In this document: positions 11,301-22,580 of the stretch, in pieces
Layout: each line of letters opens with the position of its first letter
Position numbering within the stretch: position 1 is the stretch's first letter
NCBI GenBank assembly: GCA_037176885.1
Contig: JAWWNJ010000029.1
Span: forward strand, 1,364,001-1,428,000
DNA from: Favolaschia claudopus
Taxonomy: Eukaryota; Basidiomycota; Agaricomycetes; Agaricales; Mycenaceae
Length of the DNA: 64,000 nucleotides
Direction of reading: 5' to 3'
Program-made: the position numbers and the translations under genes
Notes under the pieces: model-generated
The model's database searches: none
What the model was told of the DNA's origin: nothing
What the model saw: the letters and a program-made list of their open reading frames with translations, nothing else

Positions 11301-13399
11301 AAGGATCAAGAGGGATCCACTCGGCATGGAGTTTCTATTCATTTTCATTATCACATGTTCTGTATGATTATCACATGTTTTGTACTTGTAAAAAGGTATA
11401 TAAGGAGCCAGGATTGTGCCTGCTGGGGGCAGACCATGTAGACCCGTCGAGAGCGACGCTGCAGTGGTGCTCAGGCAGCAACGTAGAGGCACTTATAAAG
11501 ATATTTGTCTACTCGTTTGTCTTAATAGAAATCGTGTTGAAGTTCAGTCAAGTGTGAATAAGAGACATTGGTTTCGAGAGTGTTCACCCACTGAGGCTTT
11601 GCATTTGAGTGACTTTGTCGTGGTACTAGTGTGCTGGGAACTGCCTCGCCTCTATAACCCCCGGACTGTCAAATTCGGTGTGAGGATAGGTGTGCTCGAG
11701 AGTGAACTAGTATCTCCCCGAGGCTGAAGAGAGTGGAACGGTCCATCTGCTAAAGCATTGCGTTGGAACTGCTGGCGCATAACCTGAAGAGATCTGACTC
11801 GTCCTCGTCTGAAAGGCTTGTGCTATATAAAGGAGTGTCAAACGTTCCTGGAACTCGGAAGTTCAGGTCTATAGTACAACTGGTGCTATAAGAGTTGTTC
11901 AGTCTGCTGCGGGAACTGCCTGTAGCCATTGTTTCAATTTCGCCCTGACAATTAACCTTGTCTTGTATCCCACTGGTTATAAATACCTTGGCTCCGCGGA
12001 AGTTGGTGGCATAGCTAGAGTTGTCGTTGCGTTAGCGTTGAGCTTTCCGCGGAGCGATTTGACCGTAAATCGCACTGCGCAATTCAACTGCGTCGATGTT
12101 TTGAGTCTCTCTGTTGAACTCAGTGGATTGCCACATCTGGATATCGGATTGGACCCCACGAACTCATCAGGAAGCGCTTGAGTGTATCTTGTTGAGTATA
12201 TAGATATTGTTGGAGTGTTGTGTGTGTGTTGGTTGAGGTGTATTGTATTTTGCAGTAGAGTATCTCTGCTGCATCAGACTCTGCGCTTCATATCGATATA
12301 TTCAAAGCGCAGCGTTTCACCGCATAACCACATCTGCACTGGACAAGGGATACTCACCCGCGAACCGCCTCCACTCATGGGTAATTGCTCTCATGCCTGT
12401 CTCCAGCAGATCGGCGTGGCCAATGTGAGCAGGTACCTCTTTGATGCATTCCAAAACTGACTGTATAGAAATTTCAGCGCATTTATATGCAATGATTCAA
12501 GACGTACTCCAACCAGCTTTGCAACCGTCTTATTCTCTGGCATAACACACAGCCTGAACTCAACGGAACCTTTATAGGGAGAAGCGAATGCCTGCTTGGC
12601 CCGTCGCTCCTGATCAGAACGGTAATACAGGTGGCTGGCAGAATAACCAGCAACAGGAGTGGAAGATGCACTCGGCCTGGCGGCAGCTGAGTAGACAGGA
12701 ACTAAGGCTCCAGGTGCAGGCGTGAGACCTCCCAATAAAGAAGTCATCGAGCCTGGCCCTTGAGCCGATGAATATCTAGGGCCAGACATAGATACTGGCT
12801 GATGCGGAGGCATCATATTGCCAGACGGAGGAGCGGGATTCCAGCCTGCAAAAGACCCAAATGGCTGGGGAATGCCGGTAGGAGGGCCCATGGCTCCGAA
12901 GGGGATGAAGCTCTGTGGTTGTCCCAATGCTTGAAGAGAGGAGGTTGACAAACGTGCTACAGCAACATTGGTTCCTTTTTGGTGCTAATCAGCCTCGGAG
13001 TTGAGCATTCATAAAAACCTCATACCGCCACGTTGCCCATGCGCAATGTTTTTTCGGATCTCTTCCCTACGCGAGGGTGTAACCAAAGGTTGTGATGAGT
13101 CTATACAACAATGAATTTTTTTTTCGGAGTACAGATAACTGGAAAATTACCTGAGGAGCCAGCTCGAGCTTGAGTCCTTGCGAGAGTCTTTTGAATATAG
13201 TAGTCCTTGCAATTGGGGCAGGCAATACGCCCTTGTTGCTCCAATGGATTTTTAGGTCGCAAATAGAAGCAGTCTTCCGGGTTGAGGATGCGCTGCTTGC
13301 ATTTGGAACAGTAATGCTCAGCGGGCGTGAAACTACAGTCCACCTCGACATTTTTTGGCTGTCATTGGGACCAGGAGGAGGGGTCATTTGAGACGCCAT
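8390..13399 (-). CDS. Alpha-type (atypical) protein kinase, possibly frameshifted
   Basis: Minus-strand gene with a C-terminal alpha-kinase domain. Visible pieces: GAFKIASIGSV with a later Lys in CAKQSFYK (nucleotide-binding lobe), TLFVSDYQGK followed after an intron by LLTDPQIMSSP, and the zinc-binding DDHVCNKFCEFF near the stop at 8390. The N-terminal part holds a Cys-rich module (HYCSKCKQRILNPEDC, ACPNCKDYY), then a Pro/Gly/Ser-rich linker and a charged KGKGKSKSKGKGK stretch. This domain order is common in agaricomycete alpha-kinases. The only upstream Met that fits (13399, MASQMTPPPG) is one base out of frame with the Cys-rich exon. The slip falls at an A-run on the coding strand (13351-13356), so the gene is either frameshifted or starts through an unseen exon. 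One intron spans about 2 kb (see separate entry). Confidence 0.72.
10352..12352. other. Two-kb non-coding interval inside a kinase intron, likely an old insertion
   Basis: The exon encoding HEWRRFAG ends at a GTGAGT donor near 12352, and the next coding exon (NDQALQRDEKW) starts near 10351, whereas other introns of this gene are ~50 bp. The interval has no coding potential. It has several TATA-like stretches (near 11395, 11823 and 11978) and six CCGCGG-centred motifs. A solo LTR or other decayed element is the simplest reading. I could not find matching ends or a target duplication. Confidence 0.4.
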
Positions 13400-13774
13400 A
13401 TAGAGAATGAGAGAAGGATAGTAGAGAGACAGAGATGGGTAGGAAAAAGAAAGGAGAAGAGCGAGAGAGAGAAAACTTATTATGATGGCTGATGGTGGCT
13501 GACTTTGCCGAAACACGAAACCCATATTGCAAACTAGCAGTTGTGACTTGTAGTTGTGACTTGTATCTTTCTACTCGTTATACATTCATGATACTTGTAC
13601 AGTTTTGCAAATAGCTGAAAGAGCCGACAGCCAGACTGCGAGCTAAGTGAGATGCACGAAACTGTAGCGCACCAACACCTTAGCGTTGTAGGTGTATTTA
13701 GCAAGCGCAGAGCTGAAACGGAGTACAGGTTAGCATACAGAGTACTTGGAACCTGTTAAATCGCACCGGAGCAA

Positions 13775-15503
13775 TTAAGCTTCATCGTCGGTGAACTCGA
13801 CACCCTCATCGTCAATGTTGTAGTCTGCAACACCACCCAGATACTGCCACTCTCCCTCCGCCTGAGGTAAATCAGCTTGGCCTTCCAGCAGCTCGGGTGA
13901 TTCTTCAAAATTATCGTCAGCATGGTCTATCACATAAGCCAAGCCGAGGTGGATTTCGGGCGTGAAGCAGGTGAGGAGGTCTGTGTACACATCCCAGAGG
14001 GAGTTCAGGTTGATCTCAGGTGCACCGATGTACTGGTAAAGACCAGTAATCTGTGCGCCGAATGTCGGGGGAACAAGGTCGAAGATGGGATCATCTCGCG
14101 GTGCCCACAAGCTGTCCATCTCGTCAAAGATCTCAGGAGTAACAATGACCTTCAGGATAGTGTCAGCGCCTACAAGCAACCAGGAGGCAAAAGGAAACCT
14201 TGTAATCCTTGCACTGGAATTTCTCGGGCTTCTCCGCGATCATGTCAGGAATGCCATGAGGAAGTAGGCTGTTCTTGTCGGCACGTCGAGGGGTTGAGTT
14301 GCGCATGAAACGCCATACGTCCAGTTCGTGTTGGACCCACGGAATGACTAGCCATCGGAAGATGAGTCTGAGAATTGCGTCACTATTTTTCTCAAAGATA
14401 GTTATAGAAAGTTTACTGTTGTAGCGGATCCAAGATGTCCAGCAGAATATGGTCGTTCTCGTCGGGATTAGTGCCCAGATTGAAACACGTCTCGAAGGCT
14501 ACACAGAAGTTCCGCCTCAGCACAGACCATGTAGCCTCTGGTTTCACATTCATGGCCTTCTTGTTCACCCAACGGTGCTGCATACTCCCAACAAGTGTTA
14601 CGTCGAGACGCTGGCGAGTGGCAGTTTGGCAGTTTGCTATGCCAAAGTTCTCTGGCCCAAGGTCGCTCTGCGATATCATTGGGATTCCTAAACATAAGCC
14701 GTGTGTGAGCGATGTTCAGTTTTCAGACAGCCAACACACCGCCAATCTCTCTACACGCATCAATAAAGTAGCTCGTTACGAGCTTGGAATTGCGATTGCT
14801 CCACCATATTTTTACCCATGCAATCCGTCCCGTAAAAGGGTCCATTCCCAAATGAAGCCAAAGCCCAAACCGCTTCCACTTATCATGTTGGTCGAAACAT
14901 AGGACATCCATCACCCCTGCAGACCAGAATCGCTTGCGGACAAACCGCTTGGCCTTGCGACGGGCAATGCCTTCGCTGTCATGCTCTCTGAGGTACCTCA
15001 ATAGAACCATCCTAGAATGCATGAGCCTCATTCCTTACATTAAGAGACAAGCCTACTCTGATATTTTCACGCCATACAAAAGTCGTAATTTCGCCACCAT
15101 GTCGCGAGCGCCGAGATTGGGAAATTTCTGACGGAGCTCCTTGTACATGGGCTCGAGGTCTTCCCATGTCACAGCTTGCTTGACCGTGCTATCAACCGAC
15201 TCAACTGTCAGGTGTGTGTTTCTCTGAAAGAGAAGCGACTTGCCTCAGCAGCTGGATTTGCTTGCGTCGGCGTTTCACTGTAGATGTACTATAGTTGTGT
15301 GAGCTACATAAACGGGCAGCATGCAGGGCAGGGTGCACCTCAAGCCATAGACATTCTTGTCGAAGTGGTCCATACACTCTCGAGCAATTTTGCCATCTGA
15401 ATAACCCAGTGCGAAATATTTCTGGATCAGCGGCATAAGCTCATCCTCCGGAGCTGAGCTGAGTTAGCATAGTCCTGAAAATGTCTAGAATCACTCACGA
15501 CAT
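13775..15503 (-). CDS. Integrase core domain protein (transposon- or retroelement-derived)
   Basis: Minus-strand gene. A tiny first exon (ATGTC at 15503-15499) splices through a GTGAGT..CTCAG intron to APEDELMPLIQKYFALGYSD, a helix-turn-helix-like N-terminus. A second helical module contains FPNLGARDMVAKLR. The rve-type integrase core follows. FDQHDKWKRFGLWLHLG gives the first catalytic Asp, QSDLGPENFGIAN the second, and EATWSVLRR the probable catalytic Glu. The C-terminal part ends in acidic DDEGVEFTDDEA. Proteins of this type are numerous in agaricomycetes and usually stand alone without gag or reverse transcriptase, as here. Terminal repeats were not found. The exact splice near 14170 does not keep frame with simple GT..AG choices, so a lesion there is possible. 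Confidence 0.75.
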
Positions 15504-15614
15504 GGTAGATGTTGATTGGATGACTTGGAGGGACCTGCCTTCGCGTTCGACATGAAAGTTGAGAGAGAGAATAGAGATCAACAAACAAACAACAACTCTC
15601 TCTTCGCGTAATTC

Positions 15615-16815
15615 ATGCGCGACCTCCCTCAAGAGCTTGTGGATCATACCCTGGACAATTTTGCTCATGATCTTGAAACATTGAAGGTCTGCTCTTTGGT
15701 TTGTACCCGGTGGACACCTCGCGCTCGGTCTCATTTGTTTTCGGACATTCGACTTGATACTATGCGTCAAGTCGAGTGGCTGGCCAATCTCCTCGATGCA
15801 AATCCCACCCTGGCAGGGCTCATCCGAAAACTCGAGATGTGGTTTGATGCCGACTTCCAGGCCATCCGTAGACGGGCCAAAGCCTTGTTGCCAATTCTCG
15901 CTCGATGCTGCCTCATCAAGCAGCTTACTCTTTGCTGCGGCCCAGGAGAACGAGAATTCTACATGCCAGCATGGTTTATCAAGATGGTAGTCGGAGTTAT
16001 GAGTGAGTACAATTGGTTCGAGCATGACTTTGCGAGGTTACAAGAATCACAAAGATCGTACTTCATTTCGAAAACTTCATCTCGTTAACTGGGATTTCCC
16101 AACTTTGGACATCATCCCAAGGGTAGCTGCTCTCCAAGAGCTGGAGATCAGCACCTCCCGCTTTGGATTTCCCTCTCCATCTAACTCCCGGTATCCTGGC
16201 CAGCAAACAGTCACTTTCAGCGGTGTAATGCACTTACACACATTGGCCATTTCCCATTGTGCCTTCGACGTTTCTGACTTTCAGAAATGGGTGAATAAAG
16301 CAACACGTACTTTTCATCTCAAGATTAGTAGCGCTCAGAGAGCAGTGCTCGTGCTCCGACCCGATTTACTTTGGCATGTCGCATTCATACAAATTGCTGT
16401 CCCTGCAGGTATTTGGGTCGACAATAGACCTCGCAGTCTCCGACTCATCTTTTCTTTCTTTCCTTCAGCCCGCTCTTTGGAGTATGATCCGTTGTTGAAG
16501 TGGGCTTTGCAGGACTTCAGCGCGAACTACATTTGGATCGATCTCGCTGAACTAGGTGGACTAGCACCTCGCTATCAGGCCCCAAATCTCGAGTCTGTGC
16601 AGGTTTGGATGGGGGGTATGCAGCTTCGACAGGGCCAACTCCTCAGGTTGCATCTTCCACAGGTCTTCTGGGCGAAGTTCGAGGCAGGTTTAAAGATGAA
16701 TCCCGCTCTCAAATTGGTAGCTTTAGATATCGTGCCGAATGATGTATATGAAGATCCTGACTCTACAGCACTACCTAACCTGCTACATTTGTTATTAGAG
16801 TCTAGTAGTAGTTAG
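15615..16815 (+). CDS. F-box protein
   Basis: The first exon starts MRDLPQELVDHTLDNF and continues with KVCSLVCTRW and RARSHLFSDIRL, a typical fungal F-box of about 45 residues at the N-terminus. An intron with a GTGAGT donor near 15999 and acceptor near 16045 joins it to a second exon (NHKDRTSFRKLHLVNWDFP..) of leucine-rich, irregular repeat character, as in agaricomycete F-box/LRR-like proteins. The family recruits targets to SCF ubiquitin ligases through Skp1. The target here is unknown. The gene is head-to-head with the integrase-core gene and tail-to-tail with the dioxygenase-chromodomain gene, whose frame ends at 16795, so the convergent 3' ends touch or overlap. Confidence 0.8.
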
Positions 16816-19800
16816 TTGCAAATTCTCTTGTGATTCGGTATAATGATACAATCTATTTAGATTACAAGTCGACAAAAGTAAGGAGCGCTCTATATAGCAG
16901 GCTAAGAAGAAGGTGTGAGAAGATTGAAGTAAAGGGCGGACAAAGCCTACCATGCACGAGTCGATAGCCGTCTGAATGCTCTTATTTTCAATGTCCAGCG
17001 GTATGCAGAATGCCTGGTGGTTAGCCCAACGACAATTAGCCCCTTTCACCCATGCTCCACTATTCGCTCTCGCCTGCTTAGCCATCGAAAGAAAGTCGTG
17101 CTTTTGGAGCCGCAGACGATACTCCCATCGGCCAACCTTGCATAATAGATGCTCAACAAAAAGCGCACCAAAGCCGAGGCGTTTTTTGTCGTCAGCACAG
17201 AGGTAAGTGTCGAGATGATTGTACACCATCAGATAGGCAGCGACAATGGAGGCATAGCCAGTCAGATTGAAACCTAGCAGCGTCAACCCATTGTAAGCCC
17301 CGAGCGTCTTATTGCTGGCGATCCAAGCTCCAACCTCCTCTGGGGCAGGTGGTGTACAGATACCGAGAAACACGAGGTTGTTGGCGAATTGGAGGGGAGT
17401 AAGGCCAGACTGAAATCCGACAACCTTCAAGTCGATAATGAATTGTAAAGCATCTGCCCAGGATTTCTTTTCCCCGCTATAGGTGGCTGGATCCTTGCCA
17501 AGAAGATCACCTAAAAACCCGCACCAAAGTGTTTGAACACGCGGTGAGAAATACGGCGCAAACTTCTCTTCAAGGGTATACTTCCGCTTGTGGTCGCCTT
17601 TACCTGCAGTCGGCTGAAGCAAAAGATGGTTGCTGGCCTGTCCCCAGATACAAGCGTTGAAAGTCTGCCTGTAGCCAGGCAGAGACGTCGCACGAGAGCC
17701 GGCTTTGGTGCGGTGGTCGGCAAGAATAGTGATGTTGTTAAGCTCTGCTGTTTCAAAGTGCGCAATGCACTCGGTCAAACTGTTGAATGCCATTGGGAAG
17801 ACACCGAGGTTGGGGTCAAGACCATTCAGAAGGAATGCAGACGTTTTGTTGCCTTGGCCGGTGCCCATATAGGCAAGCAGGCGAGAAAGTCCCAGCGGTT
17901 CAGTAAGCTTGGACGGTGGAAGAGACTGGATAAGCAATTGTGCATAGTTGGAGAACTGACGAGCTGGATCAGTTTGGTCTCGGTCAAACTGTACTCGACC
18001 CTCGGTAGGATGGCGGCCCTGCAAGACATTGAAGAGAATGGAATCCACAGCTGGAAATCCCCGCAGTTCATTACACCGCTCCCGCAGCAAGAGCGCAATA
18101 GCGCCAAAGTGAGGCGCATCTGCTTCAGGAAGAAGGGAGTCTTTGGTCGGGGGCTGATACAGAACAGTCTTCTTTCGGGTGCCTTTTTTGTGTTTAGCTA
18201 GACTGTCAGGAACGACGAAAGGCACGTCTTGTCCGTCATCGTAAAGGAGGTTGGGATTGAGATAGTGTTCTTCGTTGAGTGCCACTCCATGGTGAAGCTC
18301 AAGAAGCCCTCGGTGAACCAGACGAGCTGAATGAGCAGCAGAGTCAAGGATAGTGGGGTACATATCGAGTCGCTCTGCAAGCCAATCTGAAAGGGGAGCC
18401 AAAGTCTGTTCTGCATCTCGAAGCACAGCCGAAGCGAATCGAGACTCTTTTTCTAGATGTGCTGGAAACATTTGGCATGGTGAAACAAGTATCCCTTCAA
18501 TATCCGAAGACGCCAAAATGGACTCATCCCCTCCGCACGAGTCTACAATGCACTGCAGTACAGCACCGCGAGCAATAGCTCGAGACCGGACAAGGTCAGG
18601 ATCAGACTTTCGTCGACCCTGTTGTGGTAGAGCTTGTTCCATTCTAAGCACGGGAGGCAGGATCAGCTCCGATGACCAAACTGCTTGCAGAACAAGAGCA
18701 CTACACTCATAGACAGCATCAATACTCCTCAGCGCCTTGTGTCCTTTCGGCAGAACCAGAGAAACCCGCTTTGTCTTGCCCTCGCCAGCTCGTAGACCAT
18801 AGAGATCATATGGAAGATAGCGCAGCTGATCATCAGGAATTGGAAAGGGGCATCTCGGATGCTGGAAGGAGCGATTGCGTGTAGCCCCCCCAGGCTGGCG
18901 TCGCTTTGCTTTTTTGGCCTCGTGCTTTGTCTCCGCTTGACGAGCGACATAGGAAACAACATGGTGAACAAGTCCAGCGAAAGCAGGATGATAGCGGCGG
19001 ACAATCGGATATCCTCCTTCATCTGTCCAATGTCCACTTTTGTGTAGCTTAACAAGAGTATCGGCAAGCTGAGGGGCAGTCTCTCTGAACCAGGAGTAGA
19101 GGAGTAGATAGGAGCGAGCAATTTCCCAGCGCAGGGAGCGATCTAGAATTGAGGTTTTCATATTGCTGCTAACAAGCTCGGGGAGAACAGCGACAGCCTG
19201 AACCACTCTTTCAAGGGAGAGGACAGCACTATGCTGCGTCCACTGACTACCAGAGCCACACTGTGGAACGAAGGACATATAGTCATTGAATTGACTCTGC
19301 AGCTCATTTTGAGCGAACAATGTCTCGACGATGCTTGTCGTCGTAGTTGGAGCAAAATACCGTTTGGTCCGCTGAATGCTGTCCTCAGATGCTACCAGGC
19401 TATCAAGCTCTGCCTGGCGTAGCTCAGCAGTGAAAAGCTTGTCCAGAGCTCCAAGCTTCTCGTGCCGCAGAGACGGGGACACAGGCATGTCAGGGAGATC
19501 ATCAGACTCTTCGTCAGCATCGACAGAATCAGCCAACTGTTTACGCTTGGCAGACAGCGAGGTCGAAGCAGAGGAAATGGGGGAGGGACTGCGTGAGAAG
19601 GAGATGAGCTCCGAGAGTGTATAGTTGTTGTCCTTGTTGAAAGCCTCCAAGACTTCCAACGCGTCTCTAACAATGACATGAACACACATCAAGAATGCTG
19701 GCGAGACAAACACACTGTAGTTCAGCATAGGTCTTCCACTGATCATGCTCTGGTCCATAATCTTTCCACCGAACACGCCATATGGGCTCCATCTTGAAAT

Positions 19801-22176
19801 CAAGATCAGTTGACAGTCTATTCGGGAGCAGGAAAATGTTACACACCCCCGTTGTGTCAATGTCCACAATGGACTCCACGTCATAGGTATTGTCTTCCTC
19901 GTTCGAAGGACTGCGCACCGCATTGTCATGATCTGGAACCGAAACAGGAACAACAGACTCAGATATAAGGCGAGACGATAATACAACAGGCGCCTGCTCA
20001 GGTTGGAGGGGAGCAGAACCGGTGCCGTCAGATATAAGACGCGATGATGACGGTACAGCGGTACGCTCTACAGGCAGAGGGATGGCTATCAGCACATCTT
20101 TCATAGCGACATCTTGGGGTGCTGCATGAGAGACGAGTGGAACAGTGGATTCAGCTGTTGTAATAGCTTTCTCCCCGCCAACAGTATGCTTTGAGATCGG
20201 ATTAGACTGTGAACTTTGTGAACGTGCCAGGAACTGCGCAAACTTAGGACCGTTAGGGGGATGATGAATCCTGAGTATATTTGAGCAACTCGTAAAAGTA
20301 GAATGGAATTGGGAAAACACAGACCATGACTCAGAATCGTCGACCTCAGTGACCTCGTTCTGACCATCCAGCATCACAAACCACACAATCTGCAGAAGTG
20401 TAAACACAAAACCGAAGCCGTAAAGCTGATCTTACCTTCCCATTAACCACTTGACGTTTCACAATACTATCCACCACATGCTCGAGGTAGGGCCCACGAA
20501 CAGGAGGAATTTGTGGAAGCGCCACTGATGCAGGGACAGACTTCAATGCGGTATAGGGCACGTCGGCTGCAGTTTGACCTGCTTTGATTTGTGCTTGTGC
20601 CTGACGAAACTCGTCTTTGGTTATCCGGATCAGGTACTTGTTGCACAGATTCCGATGCCACTCATAAAAGCGCCACCAGCGATTCATCTCAACAGCCTGG
20701 TGCGTGATATCGAAAGGAGGAGGTTCAATAGTTTTAGTTTGCCCGTCGTCGCTCCGGTAAGTCATGCGCTGCATGAGGTCGGTGAGCGTGATATCAATTT
20801 GGATTCCAGAGTGAGTGAGAGCATTCGCAAAGGAGTAAGCAGCCTCGCGGGCGAGCCGATTGGCTTTTGTATCAAGACCACCAAAGATCTGGGTGCTAGA
20901 CGTATCGGTGAAGTGGCGCTGCTCTGCCTTAGCAGCTGACGTGCTGCCGTAGTTCCAGAAATTAGTCGGAGGGCTCATTGACATAGATCCAGCACGAGTT
21001 GTGGCGACACGACTAGGATACGAGACATACACCACCCGATTGGGGCCAGCAGCATTGACAAGCTTGTTGACGTCTTCAACAGCAACAGGAGGGGTGGTTG
21101 GTGCGAAGCCAGAGTGAAGATCATTGCCACGGAACACAAGAAACACAATCCAAGCATCAGCTTCCCGGACATAGAGGCCGCAACGACCAAGGCAGAAGGC
21201 ACCGGGATCACTGCCTACACTGACAGTCAGCAGTAGTAGAATTGCGAAAGGGATTAAGACGCACCGGGCGGTAAGTTGAGCAGCATCGTAACTAAGGTCC
21301 ACCGCGTCCAGTCATCCCCAATATCTGTATGCCATGCGCCTTGATGAGAACCAATGAAATGAGCGAGATCGAAGCCGTCTGACGATACATTCATCTGACA
21401 ACTAGTACATCCGGGGAGTAGGCCGCCAAAGGAGACGACATTGTTCAATTCAGAATGGGCTTCCGTCACTGCATGCTCAGACTTGGAGATGGAACGGGGA
21501 ATGATGTAGCGTTGGATGGCATGTAGGAGCCGCAACACCTCGCCGATACGTTCCGCAGCCTCAGCTGTGGATGCCTGGACTGCGGGCATCACCACTCCCG
21601 CACCCTCACCCTCACCCTTGGTTGTTGCCAGATTATACGATCCATCAAACGAACCGGGGGGGAGGTCCCTCGCATCAACTGAACGATCATTGCGCTTTAG
21701 GCCATGTAACGTATATATCGGCTTCATAGCAGGATGTCCCGCCTTGGCCTCGCAACCAAAAGTGGCATCCCGCAGTCGCAGAGAAAGATCTTCGAGGTCG
21801 TCTGCAATATCAGGATATGCCTCACGGATCGAGTCCAGAGTGTGAGCGCATGCCATGGTAACGACTTCATCGGGTCTACCCTCGATATGCTGGACAAAGG
21901 GGACGCTGCCGGGCATTCGTATCATGCCGGAAATGGGATCGACAACAATCTTCCCGTCATCGAGCCGAGGTATGACATTGGGAGGTGTTTTTGTTTGAAG
22001 AAGACGAGAGCGAAGGATGCCCTTCTTCGATGGAGTGAAGAGAGTGACATACGCTCTGGAGGCCACATAAACTCCTCAGACCAGAGATCCGGTTTGTCTT
22101 CGATTACAATGTCAGGTCTACCGTACAGTCGAGAGATGGGCGGGGTCCATGAAGCTAGGGAATTGTCAGGGCAGCA
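16795..22176 (-). CDS. TET/JBP-like 2OG-Fe(II) dioxygenase fused to chromodomain and large unknown domain
   Basis: Giant minus-strand gene, well over 1,600 residues. The dioxygenase domain lies in the two exons at ~22066-20440. HTD in GAWHTDIGDD gives the first two iron ligands, DLHSGF the distal His, and PNRVVYVSYP a 2-oxoglutarate-binding Arg. An intron (GTGCGT..TGTAG, ~21268-21220) splits the domain after LLNLPPG. A linker follows, then a chromodomain split by an intron: YDVESIVDID, then WRVRWKDYGPEHDQWKTY (~19895-19725). The last exon (~19675 on) encodes ~850 residues with no domain I can name, ending in motifs such as GFGALFVEHLLCKV seen in other agaricomycete hypothetical proteins. TET/JBP proteins oxidise 5-methyl pyrimidines, and chromodomains bind methyl-lysine histones. 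A chromatin-targeted DNA or RNA oxidase is inference. The 5' end is unsure: the frame shifts near 22066, and an upstream exon (SRLYGRPDIVIEDKP) probably belongs. Confidence 0.78.
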
Positions 22177-22544
22177 TTTAAGGTGTAAAGGCGAACATAC
22201 GGGAAGAGGATGTGGTAGTGGGAGCCGTAGCAGTTGCTATTGACGCTAGTGGAGTTGGTTGAGCACTTGAAACAATTATAAATGGTGTACTACGCACCAA
22301 TGTACCGATTGTCTTCGTTCGGGTCCTAAAGATTCGTCTCAAGAGTCACAAACTGGCCTGAATTTGCGCTTAACATCGTCAACGGTCATGGGGAAAACAT
22401 GCGGTACCAGTATTCAAAGGGGAATCTGTTGTTAAGATTTGAGAATTAGTGATATTATAGTGGTGCTAGCGCTACAACGAACGTACTTGGAGCCCTAGAT
22501 GTAATATAAAGACTAAATGTCCTGGACCTACCCAGGTTGCCCGG

Positions 22545-22580
22545 TTGTCTTTTTGCGTGGAGCCACCCACCCACCTAGCA
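22545..22580. repeat. Left 36-bp inverted repeat of candidate KDZ element
   Basis: The repeat reads inward TTGTCTTTTTGCGTGGAGCC followed by ACCCACCCACCTAGCA. The partner at 41284-41319 differs at one base. Confidence 0.75.

Noticed and set aside
10352..12352. A defined solo LTR
   Set aside because: A TGTTACG start candidate near 10554 has no matching end or 5-bp duplication, so only an undefined old insertion can be claimed.
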